Shown piece by piece: positions 43,054 to 52,434 of a stretch of DNA of 64,000 bases. Made by a program: the position numbers and the translations under genes. The stretch's first letter is position 1. Every line of letters starts with the position of its first letter. The notes beneath the pieces are model-generated. The model did not search any database. It was not told the DNA's origin and worked only from the letters and a program-made list of their open reading frames with translations. The DNA is from Erysipelotrichaceae bacterium (lineage in GTDB: Bacteria; Bacillota_I; Bacilli_A; RFN20; CAG-826), in the NCBI GenBank assembly GCA_015058945.1, contig SVBF01000017.1, positions 57,999 through 121,998 on the forward strand, in the 5' to 3' direction.

Positions 43054-43773
43054 ATGCCGGATCAGACGAGCTTAATCAGTGATTTGTTGACGAAAGATCT
43101 TTACTCCAGGACCGATCTCTACGATTTGATTTTCCGCTGCTTCCCAACTTACAACGAGAATTCTTGCAACTGGATCATTGGCACCCTTTGCAAGAAAGGA
43201 CTGCTCTTTCCTATCGGCAACGGGATCTTCCAAAGAGGCAAGAAAGAATGGGCTGCAGAGTTAGAAGGACTGAGCGGTAAGGCGGCGAGAAGAACAATTG
43301 ATGAAATGGCGAATCTAAAGGCCGCATTCTTAAGCCTAAATTATGTCAATGATCTATGTGAGTTAGGGAATGGTCCTGATTGTTCGATCTTGGAAGTAGA
43401 TAAGGGAAATCTGTTCCCTGCCTATATGAAGCTCCGTGAGACATATCGTAAAGATGTGTTGCTTACGCCGACTGAGCACGAGCTCAACTTCTATATGCGG
43501 CCCGGCGCCATCATTCTCAAGCCACTATTCTCAAAAGCGCCAGTCAAACGGGATGGGACAATTTGTATTGAGAAACTGATCGTCGATCTTGTCGCCGATC
43601 GCATCTTCCACTGGTTGTATCCTGATGTTGATTTTGGCGAACCTATACGTGAATTAGCCGATAAATATTTTGTCAATTATAGCCACTTGAACAATTATGC
43701 AAAAAGGCGTCGTTGCGAGGACTTGATTACGAATATCCTCGAAGGAAAAAACAACGAATTTAATGGTAGATAA
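43054..43773 (+). CDS. AbiEi/DUF6577-like protein (orphan)
   Basis: The 239-residue protein has an N-terminal winged-helix-like region (about residues 1-70; DLYDLIFRCFPTYNENS, then NWIIGTLCKKGLLFPIGNG) and a C-terminal half with the pattern IEKLIVDLVADRI...FGEPIRELADKYFVNYSHLNNYAKRR (in two pieces near 170-225). This layout resembles the AbiEi antitoxin and DUF6577 group; the assignment rests on pattern memory and is tentative. No AbiEii nucleotidyltransferase toxin lies beside it: the next gene is a dihydrouridine synthase 22 bases downstream. The region is A+T-rich compared with the rest of the window, consistent with acquisition. Confidence 0.6.
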   Translation: MPDQTSLISDLLTKDLYSRTDLYDLIFRCFPTYNENSCNWIIGTLCKKGLLFPIGNGIFQRGKKEWAAELEGLSGKAARRTIDEMANLKAAFLSLNYVNDLCELGNGPDCSILEVDKGNLFPAYMKLRETYRKDVLLTPTEHELNFYMRPGAIILKPLFSKAPVKRDGTICIEKLIVDLVADRIFHWLYPDVDFGEPIRELADKYFVNYSHLNNYAKRRRCEDLITNILEGKNNEFNGR

Positions 43774-43795
43774 AACAAAGGGGAGAACACACTCA

Positions 43796-44770
43796 ATGAG
43801 AATCGGAGATCTTGAGATTAACGGGAAGGTGATCCTTGGGCCTATGGCGGGCATCACAACCCTTGCTTACAGGGAGTTCATGAAACCTTTTGGCGTGGCC
43901 TTATCCTATTCTGAGATGATTTCAGATTGTGGCATCGCCTACGAAAATAAGAGGACATACGAATATCTAAAGACCAGCGAACTTGATTCTCCAGTCGGGC
44001 TTCAACTCTTTGGTTTTGATATTAAAAACACTGCAAAAGCGATTGAAATAGTGCAAAACGAGGCTATTTATGACGTTTTAGATATCAATTTGGGCTGCCC
44101 TGTCCATAAGGTAACTAAAACAGGAGCTGGCTCATCTTGGCTTCGAAACATAGATGGCCTTCGAGACTACATGCATGAAGTGTGCAGGATATCGACAAAG
44201 CCCGTGACGGCAAAGATCCGACTTGGCTGGGACGAGAACAGCATCAACGTATTTGAGGTATCTAAAGCATTGGAAGAGGTAGGGGTAAAGGCCGTTACCG
44301 TTCATTGCCGCACCAAGGAACAAGGCTACTCCGGCAAAGCGAATTACCATGCGGTTTCAGGGCTTAAGGAAACGCTCTCAATTCCTCTGATAGTTTCGGG
44401 CGATATTTTCACGCTTGACGATGCTATAAAATGTGTCAATGAAACCAACGCGGATGGAGTTATGGTTGCGCGGGGTGGAGTCGGCAATCCGTATCTGGTT
44501 ACCCAAATTGATCATTATTTCAAAACCGGGGAGAAACTACCTTCACCGACGGTGCGCGATCAACTTGCATACGCCCGCTCTTATGCATCGATGCTGATAC
44601 GTATGAAGGGCGAGGAGATGGCAATTCGAGAGCTAAAGGGAATCTTGCCTCACTTCTTCTCCGGCTTCCCCGGGTATAAGAAGATTCGCCTCTCCCTGAC
44701 GACAAACATGTCCAATGAGAAAGAAATGGAAGCAATCTTTAATGGCGCAGAAAGAGAACTCAACTTATAA
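43796..44770 (+). CDS. dusB: tRNA-dihydrouridine synthase (DusB type)
   Basis: Dus enzymes reduce uridine to dihydrouridine in the tRNA D loop using FMN and NADPH. The 324-residue TIM-barrel protein shows LGPMAGITTLAYREF near residues 13-27, the active-site segment LDINLGCPVHKVTKTGAG near 93-110 with the catalytic Cys, TAKIRLGW near 137-144 and VMVARGGVGNPYL near 221-233. The ATG at 43796 follows AAAGGGGAG. It shares the A+T-rich composition of its neighbours. Its end overlaps the next gene by 29 bases. Confidence 0.9.
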   Translation: MRIGDLEINGKVILGPMAGITTLAYREFMKPFGVALSYSEMISDCGIAYENKRTYEYLKTSELDSPVGLQLFGFDIKNTAKAIEIVQNEAIYDVLDINLGCPVHKVTKTGAGSSWLRNIDGLRDYMHEVCRISTKPVTAKIRLGWDENSINVFEVSKALEEVGVKAVTVHCRTKEQGYSGKANYHAVSGLKETLSIPLIVSGDIFTLDDAIKCVNETNADGVMVARGGVGNPYLVTQIDHYFKTGEKLPSPTVRDQLAYARSYASMLIRMKGEEMAIRELKGILPHFFSGFPGYKKIRLSLTTNMSNEKEMEAIFNGAERELNL

Positions 44771-45281
44771 ACGCATTAACCACGGATTCGGTCCCTGCTT
44801 TGATTCCGAATCCGAAATCCTCGTTTTGGGCTCTTTCCCAAGTGTTAAATCTAGGGAAGTTTCGTTTTATTATGGGCACCCCATGAATCGATTTTGGCCT
44901 GTAATTGCAAAACTTTATGGTAAAGAAGTTCCAATAACAAAAGAAGATAAGGTTTCTTTTTGCAAAGATATACATTTTGCTCTATATGATGTTATTGATT
45001 CGTGCGACATTGTTGGATCAAGTGATGTATCCATTAAAAATGCCGTTGTTACTGATCTTTTTCCGATTTTGGAAGGTTCTAAGATTAAATTAATAGTTCT
45101 AAACGGAAAGAAAGCGGGAGCCCTCTTTGAGAAACATCAAGCACCTGCTCTAAATGGAAGAGTGCCCTATGTCGTTTTGCCTTCGACGTCGCCCGCTAAT
45201 GCCGCGATCAAATTCGAGACTCTCTGTGAAAAGTGGAAGGAGGCCTTATCTCCTTATTGCGCGCAAATGCGCAATGACTAA
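44742..45281 (+). CDS. DNA-deoxyinosine glycosylase-like protein (uracil-DNA glycosylase superfamily)
   Basis: The 179-residue protein has the superfamily motif LVLGSFPSVKSREVSFYYGH near residues 28-47 followed by HPMNRFW, and the late motif LPSTSPANAA near 152-161, where the catalytic loop lies. These match the group annotated as DNA-deoxyinosine glycosylases, which excise hypoxanthine or uracil from DNA. The ATG at 44742 is preferred as the first with family-like sequence; it overlaps the dus gene. Codons are A/T-ending far more than in the ribosomal genes. Confidence 0.82.
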   Translation: MAQKENSTYKRINHGFGPCFDSESEILVLGSFPSVKSREVSFYYGHPMNRFWPVIAKLYGKEVPITKEDKVSFCKDIHFALYDVIDSCDIVGSSDVSIKNAVVTDLFPILEGSKIKLIVLNGKKAGALFEKHQAPALNGRVPYVVLPSTSPANAAIKFETLCEKWKEALSPYCAQMRND

Positions 45282-45299
45282 AATAGTTCGCTGACGAAC
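45257..45299 (+). promoter_or_regulatory. Promoter and palindromic operator of the MarR-ABC operon
   Basis: TTGCGC (45257-45262), 16 bases, TAAAAT (45279-45284), directly followed by the perfect inverted repeat GTTCG-CTGA-CGAAC (45286-45299), which would cover the transcription start. Consistent with autorepression by the MarR protein. Confidence 0.65.
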
Positions 45300-45303
45300 A
45301 ATT

Positions 45304-45735
45304 ATGGATAGCAGCGTTCCAAGACTAATTCGCGAGAGCAACAAGAAGATCCGCGTCCTGATTGAAGAGACGTTCCGAGAGAATGGCCTCGACGATGTCC
45401 GGCCCCAAGAAGGTCGGATGCTTTGGTATATCGTCGAACACCCGGGGATTACCAGTTCCGACATTTGCCAACACCAGTGTCTAGCCAAATCTAGCGTTTC
45501 GGAGTCTTTGGCTGTTCTGGCTGAGAAAGGGTTTATCGAGTATTCGGTAAACGCCGAGAATCGACGCGAAAAGGTCATTGTCGTTACCCCTTTAGGTGTC
45601 TTGCGCCAAAAGAAAGTGGACAAAGCTTTCGACTCTATTTCTGAAAAACTGCTGGCTGGTATCAGCCAAAAGGAAGTTGAGACACTGAAGGGCGGACTCA
45701 GAAAGATTATTGAAAACGCGGAAAGGAGAGATTAA
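45304..45735 (+). CDS. MarR family transcriptional regulator
   Basis: The 143-residue winged-helix protein has the MarR layout: helices flanking QEGRMLWYIVEHPGITSSDI, recognition region CLAKSSVSESLAVLAEKGFIEY near residues 58-79 and the wing NAENRREKVIVVTPLG near 81-96. First gene of an operon with two ABC exporter genes; its stop overlaps the next ATG by one base. A perfect inverted repeat sits at the promoter. It likely controls the exporter in response to a compound it binds. Confidence 0.9.
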   Translation: MDSSVPRLIRESNKKIRVLIEETFRENGLDDVRPQEGRMLWYIVEHPGITSSDICQHQCLAKSSVSESLAVLAEKGFIEYSVNAENRREKVIVVTPLGVLRQKKVDKAFDSISEKLLAGISQKEVETLKGGLRKIIENAERRD

Positions 45736-47606
45736 TGGCAAAAACAGAAGAGTCGTTGGCCGAGAAGATCATTAACGACCGGTCTTCCGAAGAACTACAA
45801 CGATCAAAGAAACAAAAAGTCTTCCGCACCCTGGTTGGTTATATGCGGGGGTCGTGGAAGTGGGTCTGGCTGACCTGGGTCATCATCGCCGCCGAGGTTG
45901 TCTGCGAGGTGCTGATTCCCTGGGTTGCAGGCACTTACCTCATCCCGTTTATCAATCCGACCGAGGAAATGATCGCTTCCGGTTATCGAATGGTCGATCA
46001 CATCCGGGAATTATGGGGGCTTGCGGCCATCATGCTTGGTCTTGCCGTCGCTAGCTGCACCGCCGGCGTCATCGCTGGTTTCTTCGCCGCGAAGGCGTCC
46101 ACTCGCTTCGGTCGCAATCTCCGCAAGGCGATGTTCTATAAGATTCAAGATTATTCGTTTAAGAATATCGACAAATTCTCGACGCCTTCGTTGATTACGC
46201 GTTTGACCACTGACGTGACCAACGTCCAAAACTCATTGCAAATGATTATCAGAACGGTTGTTCGAGCGCCGTTTATGATGATTTTTGCCTTGGTCATGGC
46301 GGCCACCATTTCTTGGAGCCTTTCCTTGGTTTTCTTGGGCGTGGTTCCGTTCTTGGCGTTCGCCCTCTTCTTCATCGCCATGAAGGTGCATCCGACTTTC
46401 GTGAAAGTCTTTGAAGCCTATGACGGTCTCAACGCTTCCGTTGAAGAGAACCTCAAAGGCATTCGTGTCGTAAAGTCCTTCGGTAGGGAAAACTTTGAGA
46501 CCGAAAAGTTTACCGGCGTTTCGAAATACATCTATCGTTCCTTCGTCCATGCGGAACGGATACTTGCCTTTAATAACCCCGCCGTCCAAGTTTCCGCCTA
46601 CGTGTGCATGCTATTGTTCGCTTGGTTTGGCGCCTTAATGATCATCAAGAGCGGCAACGCCCCGGATCAGTTCAATACCGGTTCCTTAACCTCGCTCATT
46701 TCGTATGTCGTTCAGATCCTCGCCTCGCTCATCATGGTGTCCATGGCCTTTGTCATGATCACCATCGCGAGAAACTCTGCCGAGCGTATCTGCGAGGTAA
46801 TCCATGAGGTTCCGGATTTGCACTCGCCCGAAAACCCTATCATGGATATCCCCGATGGTTCCGTGGACTTTGAGAACGTCTGCTTCCGATATAACGAAAC
46901 CGGCGACAAAGACGTCCTCCACAATATCAACGTGCACATCCCTTCCGGCTCGACGGTCGGCATCATCGGCGCGACCGGCTCCTCGAAGTCGACGTTCGTC
47001 TCCATGATCGCCCGCCTTTATGACGTTAAATCCGGCGCAGTGAAAGTCGGAGGCCACAACGTAAAAGAGTACGATCTCGTCAAACTCCGCGACGCAGTTT
47101 CCGTCGTGCTTCAAAAGAACGTTTTGTTCACTGGAACCATTCGTTCCAATTTGCTTTGGGGAAATCCGAACGCAACCGAAGAAGATCTTGAAAAGGCTGC
47201 AAAACTCGCCTGTGCGGACGAATTTATCGATAAAATGCCCGCAAAATTCGATACGCCGATTGAACACGGAGGCACCAACGTCTCCGGTGGCCAAAGACAA
47301 AGGCTATGTATCGCGAGAGCCCTTCTCAAGAAACCGAAAATCTTGGTTTTGGATGACTCCACCTCGGCCGTCGACACCTTCACGGACTCCAAGATCCGCG
47401 AGGCTTTCAAAACTGAGATTCCGGAAGTGACGAAGTTCATTGTCGCCCAGCGCATCCTCTCGATTATGGACTGCGACACGATCCTCGTACTCGACGACGG
47501 GCAAGTCGTGGCACAGGGCACGAACGAAGAGTTGATGGAAAGTTGCCCCATCTACCGCGAAATCTATCAAACCCAAGTCGGAGGAGGTGATTTCGATGCC
47601 GCCTAA
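45735..47606 (+). CDS. ABC exporter half-transporter, degenerate-site subunit
   Basis: The 623-residue protein combines six membrane helices (about residues 40-345) with an ATPase. Walker A is GATGSSKST near 416, with Ser for the third Gly, the signature is VSGGQRQ, Walker B ends VLDDSTSAVD (Asp instead of Glu) and the H-loop is VAQRIL (Gln instead of His). As in the 30.3-32.1 kb gene these changes mark the non-hydrolysing site of a heterodimer. GAAAGGAGAG precedes the ATG. Gene order regulator, degenerate half, canonical half is the same as in the TetR operon. Confidence 0.92.
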   Translation: MAKTEESLAEKIINDRSSEELQRSKKQKVFRTLVGYMRGSWKWVWLTWVIIAAEVVCEVLIPWVAGTYLIPFINPTEEMIASGYRMVDHIRELWGLAAIMLGLAVASCTAGVIAGFFAAKASTRFGRNLRKAMFYKIQDYSFKNIDKFSTPSLITRLTTDVTNVQNSLQMIIRTVVRAPFMMIFALVMAATISWSLSLVFLGVVPFLAFALFFIAMKVHPTFVKVFEAYDGLNASVEENLKGIRVVKSFGRENFETEKFTGVSKYIYRSFVHAERILAFNNPAVQVSAYVCMLLFAWFGALMIIKSGNAPDQFNTGSLTSLISYVVQILASLIMVSMAFVMITIARNSAERICEVIHEVPDLHSPENPIMDIPDGSVDFENVCFRYNETGDKDVLHNINVHIPSGSTVGIIGATGSSKSTFVSMIARLYDVKSGAVKVGGHNVKEYDLVKLRDAVSVVLQKNVLFTGTIRSNLLWGNPNATEEDLEKAAKLACADEFIDKMPAKFDTPIEHGGTNVSGGQRQRLCIARALLKKPKILVLDDSTSAVDTFTDSKIREAFKTEIPEVTKFIVAQRILSIMDCDTILVLDDGQVVAQGTNEELMESCPIYREIYQTQVGGGDFDAA

Positions 47607-49521
47607 AGTAATGGGAAAAAACGCGAAGAGGCTTTCGATCAGGGAATCCGCCTCTATCTTCAAACGTATCATCAAGCTGATGTTCAAGTCCTATCCCGGA
47701 CTCATCATCGGCGCGCTGCTATGCATCTTGGTCTCGTCTGCCGCCGGGGTTGTCGGCAACGTCTTCATCGGCGACGTTTTGATCGACCAGTTCATTACCC
47801 CGATCCTGCAAGGGGCGGAGCGTGGTTCGCTCTATGGTGTCCCGATGGATCTATCGACGTTGATTATCATCATGGCCGGCATCTTCTTCTTGGGCATCGC
47901 CACGACTTACGTCTACCAAATCCTCGTCTCTCAAATCGGTCAGGGAACCCAAAAGAAGCTTCGTGACGAATTATTCATGCGCATGGAGAGCCTGTCTTTG
48001 TCTTACTTCGACCGCAGGCCCACGGGCGACATCATGTCGGTTTATACCAACGACATCGATACACTTCGCGAGATGGTGTCCCGCGTTTTGCCGATGCTCG
48101 TCCAAAGCTTCGTCACCATGGTTGCTGCGATGGTGGCCATGATTCTGCTTGGCGAATGGCAACTGATCCTCGTCGTCTTGGCCTTCCTCATCATCATTTT
48201 GGTCGTCGTCTTAAGCGTCACCAAGAAGTCGAGCAAGTATTTCATCGGTCAGCAACGTGCTCTTGGCGCTACCAATGGCTACGTCGAAGAGATGATCTCA
48301 GGCCAAAAGGTCATTAAGGTCTTCAACCATGAGCCCGAAACCAAAGTGGATTTCGATAAGCTCAACGAAGAGCTTTGCGTCAACACTACCAAGGCCGTTC
48401 AGTTCTCCAACATCCTCGGTCCGGTCGTGAACAACCTCGCGAACATCCAATACGTCGTCATCGCCCTCATCGGTGGCCTCGCCATCGCTTATGGTGCCAT
48501 GTCCGCCCCTGGCGTAATCCTCTCCTATATGCAGCTTGGACGCTCGTTCACCATGCCGATCGGTCAGCTCGCGATGAACATCAACATGTTGATCATGGCT
48601 ATGGCTGGCGGGCACCGAATCTTCGAACTTATGGATAGCAAACCGGAAGTGGATGACGGTTATGTCACTTTGGTTAACGCTAGGGAAGACGAAGACGGAA
48701 ATCCGATCGAAAGTGCGGAATTTACGGGGAAATGGGCGTGGAAGCACCCGCATACCGACGGTTCTGGCACCACATATGTTTGGTTAAAAGGAAAGATTAA
48801 TCTGTATAACGTGGACTTCGGATACTTGCCGGGCAAGGTCGTTCTGCATGACATCTCACTCTATGCCAAACCAGGTCAAAAAGTCGCTTTCGTCGGTCCT
48901 ACCGGAGCGGGCAAAACCACGGTGACGAACCTCTTAAACCGCTTCTATGACATCGAAGACGGCAAAATCCGTTTCGATGACATCAACATCAACAAAATCA
49001 AAAAGCATGACCTCCGACGCGCGATGGGCATGGTCCTTCAGGACACGAACCTCTTTACGGGTACGGTGAAGGAAAACATCCGTTATGGCGCCCCCAACGC
49101 GACCGATGAAGACGTGGTGCGCGCCGCAGAACTCGCCAACGCGGACAACTTCATCCGCATGCTCCCCAACGGCTACGACACCGTTTTGACCGGCGCTGGC
49201 GCGGGTCTTTCCCAAGGACAACGTCAGCTTATCTCCATCGCTCGCGCCGCATGTGCGAATCCGCCCGTGCTTATCTTGGACGAAGCGACGTCCTCCATCG
49301 ACTCCCGCACCGAAAGTTTGGTCCAAAAAGGCATGGATGCGATCATGAAAGGCCGCACGGTCTTCGTCATTGCCCACCGTCTTTCCACCATTCAGAACTC
49401 GGACGTGATCATGGTTCTTGAGGCCGGCCACATCATTGAGCGCGGAACCCACGAGCAACTTCTTGCGGAGAAAGGCAAGTATTACCAGCTCTATACTGGC
49501 GGCCAAGTCACGGAGGAATAA
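47596..49521 (+). CDS. ABC exporter half-transporter, catalytically canonical subunit
   Basis: The 641-residue partner has six membrane helices (about residues 25-330), a roughly 30-residue charged insertion before the ATPase (NAREDEDGNPIESAEF near 355-370), Walker A FVGPTGAGKTT near 433, signature LSQGQRQ, Walker B LILDEATSSID with Glu and H-loop VIAHRLS. The ATG at 47596 has GGAGGTGA five bases upstream and overlaps the previous gene by 11 bases. Forms a heterodimeric exporter with the product of the preceding gene. Confidence 0.92.
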   Translation: MPPKVMGKNAKRLSIRESASIFKRIIKLMFKSYPGLIIGALLCILVSSAAGVVGNVFIGDVLIDQFITPILQGAERGSLYGVPMDLSTLIIIMAGIFFLGIATTYVYQILVSQIGQGTQKKLRDELFMRMESLSLSYFDRRPTGDIMSVYTNDIDTLREMVSRVLPMLVQSFVTMVAAMVAMILLGEWQLILVVLAFLIIILVVVLSVTKKSSKYFIGQQRALGATNGYVEEMISGQKVIKVFNHEPETKVDFDKLNEELCVNTTKAVQFSNILGPVVNNLANIQYVVIALIGGLAIAYGAMSAPGVILSYMQLGRSFTMPIGQLAMNINMLIMAMAGGHRIFELMDSKPEVDDGYVTLVNAREDEDGNPIESAEFTGKWAWKHPHTDGSGTTYVWLKGKINLYNVDFGYLPGKVVLHDISLYAKPGQKVAFVGPTGAGKTTVTNLLNRFYDIEDGKIRFDDININKIKKHDLRRAMGMVLQDTNLFTGTVKENIRYGAPNATDEDVVRAAELANADNFIRMLPNGYDTVLTGAGAGLSQGQRQLISIARAACANPPVLILDEATSSIDSRTESLVQKGMDAIMKGRTVFVIAHRLSTIQNSDVIMVLEAGHIIERGTHEQLLAEKGKYYQLYTGGQVTEE

Positions 49522-49523
49522 AC

Positions 49524-50762
49524 GTGGATAAAGAGATATTTGAGTTAGAGCGGCGTGAATTAGAACGTCAAAACGGCGGCATCGAATTGATTGCCTCCGA
49601 AAACTACCCATCCAAATCCGTTCGCTTAGCCGCGGGCAGTATCTTCACCGCCAAGTACGCCGAAGGATATCCCGGAAGGCGATATTACGGTGGCTGCGAA
49701 ATCGTCGATGAATTGGAGAATCTTGCCATTGAACGCTGTAAAGCGTTATTTGGCGTCGCTTTCGCTAACGTCCAGCCCCACTCCGGTTCCCAAGCGAACT
49801 TCGCCGCCTATCGTTCCATGTTAAACGCGGGAGATAAAATTCTGTCGCTTACGTTGAATGACGGCGGTCATCTCACCCACGGGTCGAGCGTTTCTTTCTC
49901 CGCGAACACCTATGCATTTGCCTTCTACCCTTTAGGGGAAGACGGACGCCTCGATTACGGAATCATCCGCGAGAAGATCTTTGAAGAGAAACCCAAGCTC
50001 CTTTTGGCCGGCTATAGTGCCTATCCCTTCGACATCGATTTCGCGAAAATGCGAGCTATCGTGGACGAATACAATGCCGCCACGGGATCGAGCTGCTTCT
50101 TTATGGTGGACATGGCCCACATCGCCGGGCAAGTCGCCGCCAAGAAATGCCAAAACCCCTGTGATTATGCGGACGTGGTGACTTCGACTACGCACAAGAC
50201 ACTTCGTGGCCCGCGCGGTGGCTTGATTTTGACCAACCGGGCGGACCTCGCCAAGAAGATCGACTCCGCCGTATTCCCTTATTCGCAAGGCGGACCTTTG
50301 GAGCACATCATCGCAGCCAAGGCCGTTGCCTTTAAGGAGGCCTCGACGGAGGGATTCAAAAAGTATTACGACCACGTCTTGGAAAACACCAAAGCCTGCA
50401 GCGATGAGCTGGTGCGCCTAGGCTGCAAATCCTCTGGCACGGAGAATCACCTTTTCCTGCTCGACACCATCGCCTCGTTCGGGATCAATGGCCTCGAAGC
50501 CCAAACCCGTCTTGGCCAAGTGGGCATCACCGTGAACAAAAACATGATCCATGGCGACCAGCTCTCCCCAAAATACACCTCGGGCATCCGCGTCGGCTTC
50601 GCCGCGGCGACTTCGCGTGGCTGCACCAAGGAACAAGCCGAGGAAATCGGGCGGTTGATTTACGATGCCTTGTCGTCCCCAAACCCCGACCTCGACGCGA
50701 TTAAAGAGCGTGTCAGTCACCTTGCGGGAAGTTGGCTGAATATTGCGGAACTAGAATACTAA
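49524..50762 (+). CDS. glyA: Serine hydroxymethyltransferase
   Basis: GlyA interconverts serine and glycine while charging tetrahydrofolate with a one-carbon unit. The 412-residue PLP enzyme shows GGIELIASENYPS near residues 18-30, YAEGYPGRRYYGG near 47-59, and the PLP lysine in VTSTTHKTLRGPRGG near 221-235. Start is GTG with GGAGG upstream, two bases after the ABC gene, so it is at the end of the MarR operon by position though functionally unrelated. Confidence 0.97.
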   Translation: MDKEIFELERRELERQNGGIELIASENYPSKSVRLAAGSIFTAKYAEGYPGRRYYGGCEIVDELENLAIERCKALFGVAFANVQPHSGSQANFAAYRSMLNAGDKILSLTLNDGGHLTHGSSVSFSANTYAFAFYPLGEDGRLDYGIIREKIFEEKPKLLLAGYSAYPFDIDFAKMRAIVDEYNAATGSSCFFMVDMAHIAGQVAAKKCQNPCDYADVVTSTTHKTLRGPRGGLILTNRADLAKKIDSAVFPYSQGGPLEHIIAAKAVAFKEASTEGFKKYYDHVLENTKACSDELVRLGCKSSGTENHLFLLDTIASFGINGLEAQTRLGQVGITVNKNMIHGDQLSPKYTSGIRVGFAAATSRGCTKEQAEEIGRLIYDALSSPNPDLDAIKERVSHLAGSWLNIAELEY

Positions 50763-50849
50763 TTTCAGTCATATTTCGCTTTTTTGCGGGGAAATAGATT
50801 TTTCTGCAGCCTTTTTTTGCGGCGGTTTTGTCTCTTTCGCGAAAATCAC

Positions 50850-50878
50850 CTTCCTGACATAGCAGGAAGATTTCTTTA
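50850..50878 (+). terminator. Intrinsic terminator after glyA
   Basis: CTTCCTG (50850-50856) pairs with CAGGAAG (50863-50869), followed by ATTTCTTT. Confidence 0.75.
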
Positions 50879-50928
50879 TTTCTCTTCCTCCCTGCGTTAA
50901 GATACCGAAGCGATTTGAGGTGCTAAAC

Positions 50929-52413
50929 ATGGAAGAAAAACTCACCGATCAAGAACAAGCCCGTTACGACAAGCTTCCAAAGTATGAGGAGCTCGGCGTC
51001 GATCCATTTGGAAAACGTTATGACTGGAAGGACAGGATCTGCGACATTCGCGCCAACTATGGCGAATTAAGCGCGGAAGAATTGTCCGAGAAGGCGATCG
51101 AAGTCGACGTGGCGGGCCGTCTATTGGCCATCCGCCGCATGGGCAAGGCCGCCTTCGTCAATCTGAAAGACGAATTCGGCAACATCCAAGGCTGGATTGG
51201 CTTAGACGTCATCGGGGAGCACGACTACAGCGTTTTCAAACTCGCCGACCTCGGTGACATCGTCGGCCTCAAGGGCACCTTGATGAAGTCCCGTACCGGC
51301 GAACTCACCATCCGCGTTACCGGCTACACCCATATCAGCAAATGTCTCAAGCCCCTTCCGGAGAAATTCCATGGGCTTACCGATACTGAAGACCGTTATC
51401 GCAAGCGCTACCTCGATTTGATCGTGAACGACGACTCCAGAAAGATCGCTTTGATGCGCCCGGCCATCATTAAGGAAGTCCGTCGTTATTGCGACGACCT
51501 TGGCTTCGTCGAAGTCGAGACCCCGGTCCTTTCCCCGATCGCCGGCGGCGCCGCGGCCCGTCCGTTCATCACCCATCACAATACCTTGGACAAGGACTTC
51601 TACCTTCGCATCGCGACGGAGTTGAATCTTAAGAAGGCGATGATCGGTGGTATCGACCGCGTCTATGAAATCGGCCGCATCTTCCGTAATGAGGGCATCG
51701 ATACCCGCCACAACCCGGAATTCACCACGATTGAGCTTTATCAAGCTTATGGCGACCTCCGCTCCATGAAAGAGTGGATGGAAGGCTTGCTCAAGTCCTT
51801 GGCGAAGAAGATCCTTGGCACCGACCAAGTCACCTGGGGCGAACACGTCCTCGATTTCTCGGTTCCGTTTAAGTCCGTCTCCATGTGTGACGCCATTTTG
51901 GAGGCCACCGGCATCGACTTCCGTAAGGAAATGACCTTCGAAGAGGCGGTTGCCTTGGCGAAAGAACATCATGTGCCCCTTCAAGAATCTTGGAACTCCG
52001 TTGGCTACATCATCCAGGCCTTCTTCGACGAATTCGTGGAAAAGACCTTGATCCAACCGACCTTCGTCCACACCTATCCGATCGAGGTTTCACCTTTGAC
52101 CAAAAAGACGGAAGACCCCCGTTTCGTCGACCGCTTTGAGATCTTCATTTGCGGCATGGAGTTCGCGAACGCCTATAGTGAGCTCAACAACCCCTTCGAT
52201 CAGAAAGAGCGCTTTGAGGCACAACTCGCCGCGAAAGGCAGGGGAGACGAAGAAGCCAACGACATTGACTTCTCCTTCCTCGACGCGATGCGTTATGGCA
52301 TGCCTCCCGCCGGCGGCATTGGCTTAGGCATCGATCGCCTTTGCATGATGCTTTGCAACGTCGACAACATCCGTGAAGTTTTGCTCTTCCCGACGATGCG
52401 CGACGAAAAATAA
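50929..52413 (+). CDS. lysS: Lysyl-tRNA synthetase, class II
   Basis: The 494-residue protein charges tRNA-Lys. It has an N-terminal OB fold (about residues 55-150), class II motif 2 YEIGRIFRNEGIDTRHNPEF near 247-266, the GMEFANAYSELNNP segment near 407-420 and motif 3 GIGLGIDRL near 464-472. The ATG at 50929 is preceded by GAGG eight bases upstream; a GTG three codons earlier would overlap it. Followed by a hairpin whose right arm carries the ribosome site of the next gene. Confidence 0.97.
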   Translation: MEEKLTDQEQARYDKLPKYEELGVDPFGKRYDWKDRICDIRANYGELSAEELSEKAIEVDVAGRLLAIRRMGKAAFVNLKDEFGNIQGWIGLDVIGEHDYSVFKLADLGDIVGLKGTLMKSRTGELTIRVTGYTHISKCLKPLPEKFHGLTDTEDRYRKRYLDLIVNDDSRKIALMRPAIIKEVRRYCDDLGFVEVETPVLSPIAGGAAARPFITHHNTLDKDFYLRIATELNLKKAMIGGIDRVYEIGRIFRNEGIDTRHNPEFTTIELYQAYGDLRSMKEWMEGLLKSLAKKILGTDQVTWGEHVLDFSVPFKSVSMCDAILEATGIDFRKEMTFEEAVALAKEHHVPLQESWNSVGYIIQAFFDEFVEKTLIQPTFVHTYPIEVSPLTKKTEDPRFVDRFEIFICGMEFANAYSELNNPFDQKERFEAQLAAKGRGDEEANDIDFSFLDAMRYGMPPAGGIGLGIDRLCMMLCNVDNIREVLLFPTMRDEK

Positions 52414-52434
52414 TTCAACTTTTTCATCCAAAAC

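Noticed and set aside
50762..50928. Possible T-box or lysine riboswitch before lysS.
   Set aside because: Only 167 bases with a glyA terminator and no T-box sequence or antiterminator; too short and unstructured.
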